Made by a program: the position numbers and the translations under genes. Below, one piece after another: positions 1-12,300 of a stretch of DNA of 64,000 nt; the first letter of the stretch is position 1; every line of letters begins with the position of its first letter. Source of the stretch: Anaeramoeba flamelloides (taxonomy: Eukaryota; Metamonada; Anaeramoebidae); NCBI GenBank assembly GCA_027625915.1, contig JANTQA010000023.1:5580001-5644000 (forward strand). Direction: 5' to 3'. The notes under the pieces were generated by a model. That model was given only the letters and a program-made list of their open reading frames with translations. It searched no databases and was not told the origin of the DNA.

Positions 1-1088
1 AATTAAATAATTATTCGGGTTTGTTTAAAATAACTCGACTAAAATTCAAAAATTTTCACTAACTGAGAAAAATTAAACTGAATCATAATAATATAATTTC
101 ATTCAAATTGTAAATAATTTTGATTTTTTTTAAATATAAAAATCGTTTTTTCATCTTTGAGTTTTTTTTTTATATTTTTTTTTAACTTTTCTAATCATTT
201 TCATTCAATCAATAATAATTTTTCAATGATTGATATTAGATTAAAGTTGAGTTGTTCAAGACATAAGAACTCAGATAAATTTTGTTAATGGTATCTAACC
301 ATACGATCGATTAATAATAATCCTAATAGAAATTTATACAAATTTACCAATACATTTTTTTTGTTTTGCCAGCTCCTAAATATTTAATAAACACTTGATT
401 TATTAGAAATGATTGTTTTTTATTTTTTATTTTATGAGTATTACAATTTATAAACAAATGTTACATTACAATTAGTGAATGGTTTTGAATTTGGTATTTC
501 CACTAAAATTGATTAAATAATTTTTTTTTTTGCAAAAATTGAATTTTTAATTTGTTGAAAAAGATGAATTGGGGATGATAATTATAAATAATATTTTTTT
601 TTTTAATTTCTGAACGAATTTTTAACAGTTTTTGGTGTTAATTTAGATTTTTCAATCTTTTGAAGGTTTCCAAGGTACTAAAAAACAAAAATGATTTTTC
701 AAAAACTGAAAAATCAATTTAATTTAAAATAAGAGTTGAATCATTAATAACAAAATGTCACGAACACCATTATCAAAACATTTTTTTAAAAATAGTGGAA
801 TTATGTTAAAAGAGATTAAAAAATAAAAAATCTTGAAAAAAATTGTGCTTTTAGAATTGAATAATGTATTTATTATTAAATCATTTATCAAAAAAAAAGA
901 GTCAAAATAAGCTTTGATAAATTTAACTTATATTGGGAGTATATATTTGAAATTATTAATATCTTGAAAATAGGAATTATAAAAAATTAATAAAATAGCT
1001 TGATCTTTTTTTTTTTTTTTTTTTGAAAAACATTATTTTGGCAATAATGAATGAAAAAAAAAAAAGTACACTAACAAAACTAGAAGAA
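1..1088. other. AT-rich intergenic stretch
   Basis: No open frame with protein-like composition is visible. The stretch consists of A/T tracts, including a long T run near 1005-1024, and is the 3' flank of the dehydrogenase gene on the minus strand. Confidence 0.6.
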
Positions 1089-2192
1089 TTATTTCAGTTG
1101 AGGGAAATTGAAATCAATGTTATCAGATTCATCTTCCCAAGCTAATTTAGTGATGATTGTTTTAAGTTCTGTAAAGAATTCGATACCGTTTTGGCCATAG
1201 AAGTGATGGTCGCCCTTGAAACTGCCTCTCCAGCCAGAGAAGGAGAACATTGCAAGAGGGACTGGGATTGGTACGTTAATACCGACTTGACCAACATCAA
1301 TTTCGTATTGGAATTTTCTTGAAGCACTGTTACTTCTGGTGAAGATTGAGGTACCATTGGCATACATGTTATTGTTGATCAATTTGATGGCTTCATCTAA
1401 GGTGTCAACGTGGACAACACTCATAACAGGTCCAAAGATTTCTTCCTGGTAGCAAGTCATGTTTGGGGTGACTTTGTCGATGATGGTTGGCCCTAAGAAG
1501 TTTCCTTCTTCGAATCCTTTAACCTTAATGTCTGAGCCGTCTAACAAGATCTTGGCGCCTTCTTGTCTTGCGCTCTTAATGATTCTCTTTGCTCTGTCAA
1601 GTGCCTTTTTGGTTGTCATTGGACCCAAGTCTGCTCCTGGTACATGTCCCTCGTTAACGACAATTTTTTTGGTCTTTTCGACAACTTCGTCTAACCATTT
1701 GTACGAATCTCCGACAAAGACAACAACGGAATTAGCCATACACCTTTGTCCTGCTGCTCCAAAGACAGATCCCAAAATGGAGTTGATTGATCTTTTTTTG
1801 TTAGCGTCTGGCATGATGACCATATGGTTTTTGGCACCCATATTACATTGGACTTTTTTGCCGTTTTTGGTTCCTCTTGCATAGATGTGGTCTCCGGCTT
1901 GGTTGGATCCAACAAAGGAAATGGTTTTGATTTCTGGGGCGTCACAGATGAAGTTTACAGTGTCAACGGATCCATGGACAATGTTGAAAACACCCTTTGG
2001 GATTCCGGATTGTTCAAGAAGTTCGGCAAGGATCTGGCCAGAAAGTGGACATCTTTCACTTGGCTTTAAGATGAATGTGTTTCCTGCTGTGATGGCTAAT
2101 GGTACAACCCACATTGGACACATGAATGGGAAATTAAATGGCATCTTTTAGTGTCATTATTAATGTGAAAAGCGGATGTAAAATTGTTTTTG

Positions 2193-2223
<31 letters not shown>

Positions 2224-3190
2224 AGTTAAGATTAAGGGGTAAAGGAATTATAGAATAAATCAAAAATATTTGGATTTTTTTTCTTTGATCTTGTCTTTGA
2301 ATTGGAATAAAGTTCAAATTTGAAGTAGATAGAAGAGTTCGTCAAACAAATTTGAAATAAATCAAGAAAAACTTTAGTAATCTTGAAGATAAAATGATAA
2401 AAATTTTTTTTTTTTTTCCAGAAAGAAAGAAACCAATAAGAAAAGACCGAAGGAGAAAAAAAAAAAATGGAAAAAAAAAAAAAAAAAAAGTAAGGGAGAA
2501 ATATACAATAGCAGATGAGACACCAAGTGGTTGTTTGTATGAATAAGTATCCATTTCAGAGGACACGTTTTCAAGTGTTTGTCCAAAGAGTTGAGAAGGC
2601 ATGCTACAGGCAAGTTCTGCTACTTCAAGGCCACGGAAAACTTCTCCTCTGGCGTCTGGAAGTGTTTTACCATGTTCTCTTACAAGAAGTTCTGCAATAT
2701 CTTCTTTATTTTCGTTGATTAATTCAACTAATTTGAACATGTAACGTGCTCTTTGAGAAACAGAGAGTGATCTCCACATTGGGAAGGCCTTTTGTGCGGA
2801 TTCAGTAGCAGATCTGAGTTCAGATGGTAATGGTTCTGGTACTCTTGAAATGAGTTTTTGTGATGCCTAAAAAGTGTTGGTTTTAGAAAAAAAAAGAAAA
2901 AGAAAAAGAAAAAAAAGTAAGTTAATTGTGAGAAGGGTTTTTGTTTTTTCAACAATAAGAAAAGTAAAATTTAAAAAAAAAAAAAGTAAATATCGGATCT
3001 TGGCGAAAGTAACACTTACTGGGTTGTAAACATTAATCCATCTATTTGTTTTAGATTCAACAAATTTTCCATCAATGTAATTTTTGATTGTTACTGCACC
3101 TTTTTTAGATTCTTCGATGATTGGAAGAGTAAAGTTGCGGCTAACAAGTTGGGAATAACGTCCTCTGAGTGATGTTTTTAAGCTAAGCAT
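1089..3190 (-). CDS. ALDH6A1: Methylmalonate-semialdehyde dehydrogenase (CoA-acylating), organellar, three exons
   Basis: Exons read 3190-3020, 2866-2507 and 2144-1089, all joined in phase 0, giving 528 residues, close to the ~535 of animal ALDH6A1. Intron 1 (153 bp) has donor GTAAGT and acceptor TTTTTAG; intron 2 (362 bp) has donor GTATAT and acceptor AAAAG after long T runs. The first ~22 residues are Arg/Lys/Ser-rich without acidic residues, a likely mitochondrial or hydrogenosomal presequence. The motif GQRCMA places the nucleophile at about Cys312; FVGS (~254) and MGAKNH (~279) are the NAD-binding and family-specific segments, the latter replacing the general-base Glu of other aldehyde dehydrogenases. 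Known family role: converts (methyl)malonate semialdehyde to propionyl-CoA or acetyl-CoA in valine, thymine and beta-alanine catabolism. The exon joints restore the family sequence NP-ASQK and SSAI-MPFNF. The gene looks intact. Confidence 0.93.
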
Positions 3191-5332
3191 TTGTTAAAAA
3201 GTTTTTTTGAAGAAGTAAGAAAAAAAAATAAATATTTCCAATAATTACGAAATTTTTGAGTAAAAACCGTTGGTAACAAGGTACACTCAAAAATAATAAA
3301 ACACACAAAAAATTCATTTTCCTGTTTTTGTTGACTGTATTTTTTTAAGGGTCATTTCTTTTCAAACTTTTGGTAAAATGTGAAAAAAATTTTCAAAGTT
3401 AAAATGGTTGGGTATGGATATTAACCACTGAAATATTTGATATTTTTAAAAGTTTTGTGTTGTTTTTATTTTTGTTCTCGTTACTTCAAAACAAAGAAAT
3501 TCTCGAGTTTCCAGAAACTAATTTGAAAAAACCACTCATTATTATGAGTAGGAGATTTGGCAAGATTGTCAAACTCTATTGGATACAAAAAACTATTTAT
3601 TTTTTTATGAATTTGTTGAGCATTCTTTTCGTTTGAAGAGTGAAAAGAGGGGTGTTTTAACTTTTCGACTAAGGTTGAATTTGAGAATTAATGTGCTGTT
3701 GTTTTCAATTAGTGTTGTCCTCTGATGTTTATAAAAATATCTTATTCAGTTCGAATAAACCTGTGTTTTTTGTAAAAATCATTTTTTTTTTTTTTCATTT
3801 TACACAGACAAGATTTATTCCACTGACGAGTCACACACCTAAAATACAATCGGTTTTGAAGGTATACTACATGGTACTTGAAGAAAATTTTCAATTCGGA
3901 TTTGATAAGTTCAAAAATGTCTTTTTTTTTCCGTTTTAGAATATTTTGGAAATTTTTTGTTTTTTTAAGGGATGGTCGCATACTAATATCATAATAATTT
4001 GTGTTTGTTGTAATTCAGTGTAAGTGATATTTTTTCTCTCATATTTAAAGAACTAGACAAAGTCTTTGGAGAATATTATTGAATAATGAATCATTTTGTC
4101 AACCTGAAACAATTGAGAAAAATTTGATAAAATTCAAAACATCAAATTATTGATTTATGTCACCCCCCTTTACCCCAAAAGTGAGAGTACTATTTGTTGC
4201 AAAATAAAGATAACAACATTTTCATTACACATTCCAAAATCAAAGAATATAAATCAAATAAAAATTCAATTTTTAATTCCAAAGAGGGCTAATACATAAG
4301 TTCCATTTTACTAATTTGGACTTTTGATAAATATTATAAATTCTTTGGTTGGTGATATTATTCGAAAAGCTGAATGAAAATTTTGATCTTTTTATTTTGT
4401 AATAAACAGTATTAGCTGAACTTATCCCTTTTACCCAATTTTTTTAAAAAAATTAATACTGTTGCTGAAATAATCCACTTAGACTTGGTAAAAAGGGAAT
4501 TTAATAATATAATTTGAACTTCTTTTATCTTTAAAGCTTACACATTAAAAGATCAACAAAAATGACTGTAAAAAAAGATATATACCATATTAATTTCTTA
4601 GAACACTACCATTAAAAAAGAAATTCCAAAAATGAATTATTAACTGTCAAAATTTTCTTCTAACTATATACTAAAAAATGAGAAGAAAAATTTATTCATT
4701 AAAGAAAAACAACTTATTTCCTTGAAATTGGTAAAATTGTGAAAAGAATTTAACAAAAACAACGCCCACTTTAATCTTTTGCAAATATTTCAAGTTTAAA
4801 ACCACTTAAATTTGAAAAAAAATAGCATGTATTCGGTATGAAAACATGTTATTTTCGTTCTTATCTGATCAACCTTCAACTTACCATGGCGTTTTGTAGC
4901 TGCCCACAAATTTAATTTTAGTCTATTTATTTTTTTTCTCTCTGAAAATCGAATTGATGGGTGTAAGGTTAATTTATTGGTAGAAATTTAATAATGAATT
5001 TTGATTTTTGGGTTTCCAATTGAAATATTTATTCCCCTTTTGTCCTACTAAACCAAAAAAATAAATAAAAAAAAATCAAAAGATTAAATGAAACCAAAAA
5101 TAGATAAAAATTTCAACCTACAACACACAAATCATATTTTTGTAGAAATTACCTTCCAATCTATTTTCTTCAACTTGTAAATTCAGATTTTGAAAAAAAA
5201 AAAAAAAAATGACTTCTTGGACTACTATTTAAACGCATACAAAGCCCAGGATTGATTATCCAAGAATCAAAATAATACTAAAACACACATATTATAAGAT
5301 AATCTTTTTTTCTGTTTCAGGGATTGTGTTCC
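3191..5332. other. Intergenic, no gene seen
   Basis: AT-rich DNA upstream of the dehydrogenase, which should hold its promoter. Near 4368 is a ~35-base motif (GCYGAATGAAAATTTTGATC) that recurs near 11780 and 46145. A short inverted pair around ACAGTATTAG lies near 4407-4465. No open frame looks coding. Confidence 0.5.
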
Positions 5333-5336
5333 TTAA

Positions 5337-6088
5337 GGGAATAGTTTCTACCAAGGAGCGTACTAAGATCAAAGTGAATTGTTATTGTTTGTAAACATAT
5401 TAGTGCTACACTGTTCGAGTGTATCTAAAAAAAAACGATTAGTAAAGTAGTAATATTTGTTGATCAATCAATTAAAAAAGATCTATGTTGGGTAAAAAAA
5501 TCCAACAATTTCAGAATAAAATCCGCCTTTCGCCACAAATTTATATGCCGAAACATCAATATTCATACCCCAAGGTTGCAAAAAATCTTTCTTAAATTTG
5601 TGGCGAAATGTAGATTAGTTGCTATATAATTCAATTTCATTAAAAAAATTAAATAATTAACAAAGAGATTTTTTTGACAAATTATTTCTACATATTAGGA
5701 TATATCCTAATGTTGAAATTAAATTGATCAAAATTAAACTAAACTAACCTGTCTTTGGGATTTTATGTTGATTGCTAGAGAGTTAATTTTTGGAATTAAA
5801 ACAATAAAAAAATAGTTACTTTTGAAAATTCAAAATATGAATTATTAAAAACTACTCTGAGACTATTATTTTGAGCTTCTATTTTTTAGATTTGAAAAAG
5901 GAATTAAAAAAAATTTCAGAAATCAAAATTTTTAATAAGGTTGATTAGTAAAAACTGCAAGAATTTATTGTTCAATAACAGTTATAATAGGTTTTTTTAG
6001 AGTTGTTTATGCTATGGTGTCCTAATATCATTTACACCAAATTGCAACATAATTTGATTATAGAGAAATCTATGGCAATGCTAATCCC
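5337..6088 (+). mobile_element. TTAA-flanked foldback element, copy A (752 bp)
   Basis: TTAA lies immediately outside both ends (5333-5336 and 6089-6092). The left end reads GGGAATAG and the right end, reverse-complemented, GGGATTAGC. It is homologous along its length, in inverse orientation, to 45153-45898: shared blocks include the TACCAAGGAG subterminal region, the ATTTCTCTATAATCAAA block, and a central stem TTTCGCCACAAATTTA against its complement. There is no coding capacity. TTAA target duplication is characteristic of piggyBac-type transposases, so this is probably a nonautonomous derivative; the GGG...CCC polarity differs from the textbook CCC...GGG piggyBac ends, so the superfamily is an inference. 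Confidence 0.75.
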
Positions 6089-6309
6089 TTAAAGGAGCAA
6101 CCTTCAAAATTTATTTGGTTTTTGGTGTTTTATTGAAAACCAAATTAGATGTTATATTGGATCCAGGAAAAAAAAAAAAAAAAACAAGAATTAAAATGTA
6201 GGGATATATTTTAAGCTTTGTACACAGATTTTTGGAACTGGGGATCAAAAAGCCTGTAATTTTAAGTTTCTTTCATATCCTTTTAAAACTTTTTATTTTA
6301 ATCTTTAAA

Positions 6310-6385
6310 GTCCATTCCACTTTTAAGGCACATACTTTCAATAAAATTTAAGAAACAGAAAAATCCCCAATTAAGGAACATTTTT
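6310..6385 (+). mobile_element. CAGTCAG hairpin family, half copy
   Basis: Only one arm survives. The blocks CCACTTTTAAGGCAC, CTTTCAATAAAATTTAAG and CCCAATTAAGGA match the left arm of the full copies in order. The facing arm is not recognisable. Confidence 0.55.
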
Positions 6386-6689
6386 TGGAAATTTTAAGAA
6401 CTACGTTTGCAATTGATCAATTTGTCTCAACACCTTTTGACCCAATCTCATTTAAAACACAGAGTAATGATCTTGGAAATATTTTCCAATTTGGATCAAA
6501 AAATCATTTTATGTAATTTTTTTTATGAAAAATGAAAAAGAAATTTTGAGATACGTAAACTCGAACACCTTTGTTAAGGATGGTAAAAATGAAAAAGAAA
6601 AATAATCACGATTTTTTATCGTTATAAAAAACGATGATCAGTCCAAACAAACAAAAAAAACAACTCTAACTTTCGAAGATCACAATTCT

Positions 6690-7022
6690 CTAAGATTTTT
6701 GAATGTTGGGTTCCTTGTTTTGTTCTAGTAATTCGTAAACTAGACTAATCCATAAAAAGGGGGTTGAGTGTTTCTCTTGTTTTTTATTTGGTTCTTGTTG
6801 TTTTTCCTTGAACAAATCTCCCACCATGAATAAGAGGAGACTGTCTCCTCGAATTGTTTTTGGAACAACATGATCCATGTTAAACGCAAAATATTGTTTT
6901 TTTTTATATTTCTTTGTCAAAGTTTTCTTCGTTTGGATCGTTTCTCTCAAATCCCAATTGGTGTATCGAGGAAAATTGGCGTGTTGTGTTGTGGGATAGA
7001 TTTGGTGGTTCTTTGCATTCAA
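6690..7022 (-). CDS. Uncertain coding fragment (about 110 codons)
   Basis: An open minus-strand frame with more balanced composition than its surroundings and protein-like stretches (NMDHVVPKTIRGDSLLLFMV). There is no ATG near the 5' end; the frame stays open about 13 codons further upstream, where an AG after AT-rich DNA could be an acceptor. I do not recognise a family. It could be an isolated exon, a gene relic or chance. Confidence 0.2.
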   Translation of the reverse strand: MNAKNHQIYPTTQHANFPRYTNWDLRETIQTKKTLTKKYKKKQYFAFNMDHVVPKTIRGDSLLLFMVGDLFKEKQQEPNKKQEKHSTPFLWISLVYELLEQNKEPNIQKS

Positions 7023-7265
7023 GGATCTTTTGAAAATTAAATTTGCAAAAATTAGTCAGTTTTTTTTATTTAAAAAAAAAATATTGTGTCAGTTGAGAAA
7101 AAATGATCTTTTCCATTTTTGGAAATGAGGATTTTAGTGGATTTGATACAATAACAAACACATTATCGTACTTATTAACCAATTTGTTCTTTGTTTGGAA
7201 ATAAAAAAGAACCTTTCAACAATAATTCATCAAAATTTTTCAATTTTCTCCATTTTGAACTTTTG

Positions 7266-7358
7266 GGTTTAAGTGGCAAACCTTCTCATCTTCTCTCACA
7301 GATCACAAATAAATCAAAGAAGCAGCTAATCATCGTCTCCAGGTTTGCCACTTAAACC
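7266..7358. repeat. 18-bp perfect inverted repeat, 57-bp loop
   Basis: GGTTTAAGTGGCAAACCT at 7266-7283 faces its exact complement at 7341-7358. Similarity continues outward imperfectly (AACTTTT versus AAAAGTT), so the whole is a small foldback unit. Confidence 0.7.
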
Positions 7359-7591
7359 TAAAAAGTTATTTTCTCCAAAAGCTGTTTTTTCGCAACCTTC
7401 TTTGTTATTTTGAGATACGCTGAGAGACAACTCGAGTTAAAAAATGTCTTTTTTTTCTACTTACATCTCATTGAATAAATAATTGCCAGAGCTACTAACC
7501 GACAGAATCATCTTTTATCACACGGGGCATCAAATTTCAATACCAAACGTAGTCCTTAATTACACAAATTATTTCAATAAAATTTGAATTT

Positions 7592-7670
7592 TCTGCCTTA
7601 ATTTCAGATTTTTATTTTGCCTTAAATTTCATTGAAAGGGGTGTGTTTTAAAAGTGGGACTGGCCGAACT
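7592..7670 (+). mobile_element. CAGTCAG hairpin family, half copy
   Basis: Matches the right arm of full copies: TGCCTTAATTT, TTTTGCCTTAAATTTC, TTGAAAG, then TTTTAAAAGTGGGACTGGC. The left arm is not recognisable. Confidence 0.55.
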
Positions 7671-9329
7671 ACTGTTGCTCCATTACGCCCCGTGGGAATT
7701 GGAATACGCTTAGTTAACCGATAATTACGTTTTAAAATATAGCAAGGGTAGGAAAGCCAATATATTGGAAATTTGTGGATTTTCGAGAAATTGAAAAAAA
7801 CATTCAATTCATTGATCCAATAATTGAAGTAACCCACACAATCACATAAATTGAAATATTATGATATATTTTTTCACTAAATTTGTCATTTGTAAAAAAA
7901 CTGTAAAATTATGTTGATGTGAAGGTGGGGGTTCTATGATCATAAAATTCGAATTAAATAAAAGAATAAAAATGATTGGGGACGAAACAGAAATTCAAAA
8001 ATCGAAAATAATATTCAGAAATAAATGAACAAAAACAACCCCAAACATTTTTATTCTTTCATTGAACAAATTTTTTTGATAATAGAAATCACATATCCCT
8101 TGACAAGAAAACCCATATGAACTTGGGAAAGTTTATTCGTTTTTGGAAAAATGACAAATTTCATAAAAAAACTTGTTTTATGAACGACACTTTTTTTTTA
8201 ATGTGTGTTGATCAAAACAAGGCAACATTTTAAATCAAAATTTTTTGATATTTAAGTACTTCTGTCCAAATAATTTCAAATGTAAAGATACCCTATCTTT
8301 GTCTTGAGAGTACTTGAATATAAAGTGGCCTTGAAGCACAGATAGGACTTTAGCTTTTTTGACCTTTTCAATTTTTCAATCTAATTGGAATTGAAATAAA
8401 AGTTTTAATAATGACAAATTATGGAAAAAAACCACAATATTAAATTTGTACAAGAACACTTGAGTCAACAATCTTTTCATAAACAAATATACTGTTAGAC
8501 ATGGAAGTAATTGGTTCATTTTTTAAAATCTGAACACACCAGAGAATTAAACTTTTATATTTTGAAAAGTTGTCAAATAGCATAAAATCCAATTGAGAAA
8601 TCTCCAAATTGTGATCAGACATTATAAACTTAATGTTTTGAACTTAAATTTTTCACAAAACGGTGTATTCAAAGTTTCTCATAATTTATATCTTTAGATT
8701 TCAATAATATTTAGTCATAAAAATAGAAAAAATTAAAGAACAAAAACCCATTATTCAGCTTTGACTTGAAAGTAAAAGTGACAAAATTAATCTTTGAATT
8801 CTGTGGAACATTCCCTATCAAATTAAAAACAAAAAAAAAACAATTGTGAGTATTTGTCTGAATATCTAACAGACGGAATTAAAATTTGTTTTTGAGAAGA
8901 ATGACTTCCTGAAGGAGTGGCAAAAAAGAAATTATTCAAAAAGATTAATTCTCATTATTTTAGATTAGTAGAGGAGATTAACCAAATTTATCATCAATGT
9001 GTAAAAAGTGCAATTTTTTTTTTACAACAGGTAGCATCGAAAATATATTGAAAAAAGTTTCAAAAATTGACCGTTGTTTCTTTGAGTATCTTTTAAATAG
9101 TTTTTTGTTTTCTCCAAATCCAAATCAAAAATAATAAACATTAATCACTTTTGGATTTCTCATCGCAAAAAATTTTATTTTTTTTCAGTAAATAAAAACC
9201 CTATTCTCAAGTGTATTTAACAGAGCCAATTAGTCCTGTTTCAAATCAAAAACCCAACCCAATTTTCAACCGAAACAACAAACTAAAAGCCATAATCTCA
9301 TCAAAGACGAAGCCAAATATTTCTACCAA

Positions 9330-12300
9330 ATGACCACAAGTTTCCCTTTAGGCAGTTCGATTTATGAATTTTTTTTAATCTTGGGCAAGAACCCACGAAT
9401 TAAAATCCAGCCACCTGAAGGAAGTACCAAACCCGAATGTGAACCACTGACTTCACACACTTTAGAATCGCAAATCTTGGATGTTTATCCTGAAGAAAAA
9501 AGGGCTTCGCTTCCTCCAAAAATTGAAGAATTTGCCTTGCCCGACGGCGGACTTGGAATCACTAACACAACACCAGATCAACTTCCAGAGCCATATGAGT
9601 TTGTTCTGACAAACATGGAAGGTCTTCACTTTTATGGCTTCTCCGTCTCCATTTATTATCCCTTAGACTTTGAGACCTATGCTCAGATTTGCACATCCTT
9701 TGGAGACCTTTCGGAATCATCGCTTTCAAGAAACCGCGAGTCTAATCGTTTGATCCCTCGTGACCTTTACGTTGAAAGTGTTTTGGTCTTGGTGTCCAAA
9801 TGGCCCTTCCATCGTAGCTTTTCAAAACTGCTCTCGGCTTTTATTACACTTTCAAAAATTGACAGGCCCTTTGACAGAAAACATGTCTTCAAGCTTGTCA
9901 GCTATCTTTCACAAATCAAATCTTTTGAAACCGAAAAACAATCGTTGTACATTCAACTTTTCCCAAAAGTGAACAAAATAGAAAATGAAAAAGAAAAAGG
10001 GAAAAAGGAAGAAGAAGAAGAAGAGAACGAAAACAATATCATTAAATTCCCAATGATTAAACACAACCAAGAGAACTTACCATTAACAGACATTGACTTC
10101 ACATTCCTATTTAGCTTATTGGACCCTCAAAATGTCATAAAATGCTTTACGGCTTTACTCTGTGAAAAGAAAATAATCTTTGTTTCTTCCAATTATAGAT
10201 TGATTTTCCCTGTAATCGAAGCAATAAAAACTTTGATCTATCCCTTTACTTGGGCCTTTGCTTATATACCCTTATTACCCTCTGCCTACGTGGAATTTTT
10301 ACAAGCCCCAACACCTTATTTGATCGGATGCCATAGATCAACTTTGCTTGAAATTGATCTTCCTTCGGATGTAATACATAATTCCCCTTTCTTTGTTTTT
10401 GAATTTTTTTTTTTTTGTTCATCATATTTTTTGATTACTAATTGAAATAATCTTTCGTTTCACTTTTTTAAATTAACTTAAAGAGCTGAAAAACAACAAA
10501 CCTAAACAATTATATTTAGTTTTTCGATTTAATTACAATTTTTTTTTAATGTTCAAAATTTTGATAATTAAATATCTTATCCTTTTTTTGGATTAACATA
10601 AAAAGAAAAGTACCATCACAAACCAAAAAGAATCCAGAAAATTGCCTTAAGTTAAATATAAACAAGTTATCTTGATTTTGATTTTGAAAAAGAAAAAATT
10701 TGAAAATATTAACTTTTCCATTAGAGAAACTCTTTTTTCAATAATAAAGTTCAAAATAAATCCAAATAAAAAATCTCTTCAGTAAATTGCACCTCTGTAG
10801 TTTATTATACAAAACAAAAGGATAACTAAATCTTGGGTTAATTTCCCAAAAGGAGTTCCAGTGAAAATAAGAAGAGAAAAATCAAAGTTAATGATTTTAC
10901 AGGACTTCAGACACACAATTACAAATGTGAGAGGTCTAGAATATTTTTTTGATCTCTTCCCAACTTTATCTGACTCTTCATTTTCAAAAATCCAAGGGAA
11001 ATTGTATTAGAACTTTTCGTTTTTTTAAAGAAAATTCAACCAAACCCCTTCATAAATTAACTTGAATAAAGAACTCTCTATTTGAAAAGTCACCAAGATC
11101 TACAAAAATTCAGTTTTAAAAATGTTTTCAAAAGCCAAAAAAAGAAAAAATAATTTTTTTTTTTCATTCTTTGAACAAAGTTGTCTTCACTTTACAAACC
11201 AATCTTTAAAAAAATAAAAAAACAAGATCTTTGAAGATCCTTCATTCTAAATAGTTAAAAAGAAAACATTCTATTTATTTGATTTTTGTAAAGGCAAATC
11301 ACAGAAATCACAGAAATCACAGAAACCTTAATCTCAAATTTTGATAACTTTTTGATTTTTATTTCTCACAAGACAATTCAAACAATTTGGTATTTTACCA
11401 ATTCTAAACACGTGATACAAGGTGTATTCAAAATGATAAACTTTTGAAATTAGTGTAAACTAGAAGATTTTAGGTTTCTGTGATTTCTGTGATTTCTGTG
11501 ATTGAAAGTAAATTGATTTTCCAGTAAGAGTTTTAATAGGGATACAATATCACTTTTTAGTACATTTCTAAAATATATTTTTGAACAAAAAAATACTAGT
11601 TTGTTGTTATACTGTCAATTTCAAAATAAAAAGATCAAAATTTTCATTCATCTTTCAAAAAAACACACCTCTCAAGAATTCAAATTATCAACAAAGTTCT
11701 CAATACTTTAAAGATAAATTGAATAATTTAAGCTTCGTTTTTGAATTAAATTTTTGAAAAGTTACCATTATCTATTTTATCGGAAAGCCGAATGAAAATA
11801 TTGTTCACTTTATTTTACAACAAATCGTAAAGAAAATTAAAGCCAATTTTTTTTTTTGGAAAGACTAAGAATATTAAATTTAAGTGAACAGAGAAAAGTC
11901 TTTGATCTTTGAAAAAAATTGTAAACTGGAAAAAAAAATAAATTTTAAAATTAAACCTTTCAGTGATTTTCTTTCTAGCACACATATTTTTTTTATCACA
12001 AATTAAATTGAAAGAATCCAAAAAGTTTAAAAATGAATCATTGAATAAAAAAAAAATGTCAATTTCTTTTGTAGATCATAAAAGTATAAAGCATTTCAAT
12101 TAAAATATCAATCTTTTGAAAAAAACAGAAAAAAATTTATGATCCAAAGTATTGTAAAGTTTTTTATGATGAATCAACTTTTGGTAATTATCTAGTTGTT
12201 ATTATTTCTGAAAACTATATTATCAAAGCTAACATATTTATAAAAAATTTGTGTAAAAATAAAATTTAATATCAAAATCCCTCTTGAAAATTAAACAAAA

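Larger units (their letters stand above)
6093..9329. other. Intergenic with degenerate hairpin halves and weak ORFs
   Basis: AT-rich. It contains half copies of the CAGTCAG hairpin family (6310-6385 and 7592-7670), an 18-bp perfect inverted repeat at 7266-7283 and 7341-7358, and two weak minus-strand frames (6690-7022, 8440-8622). The last ~100 bases before 9330 remain open in the frame of the DENN gene, back to a TAG near 9231, so a short upstream coding exon is possible. Confidence 0.5.

Noticed and set aside
2342-2506. Extension of the dehydrogenase exon 2 frame into Phe-rich sequence
   Set aside because: It is intron read-through; splicing at GTATAT restores the conserved family sequence.
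8440-8622. 60-codon minus-strand frame with ATG and fairly normal composition
   Set aside because: Too short, with no motif or splice context; equally likely by chance in this much sequence.
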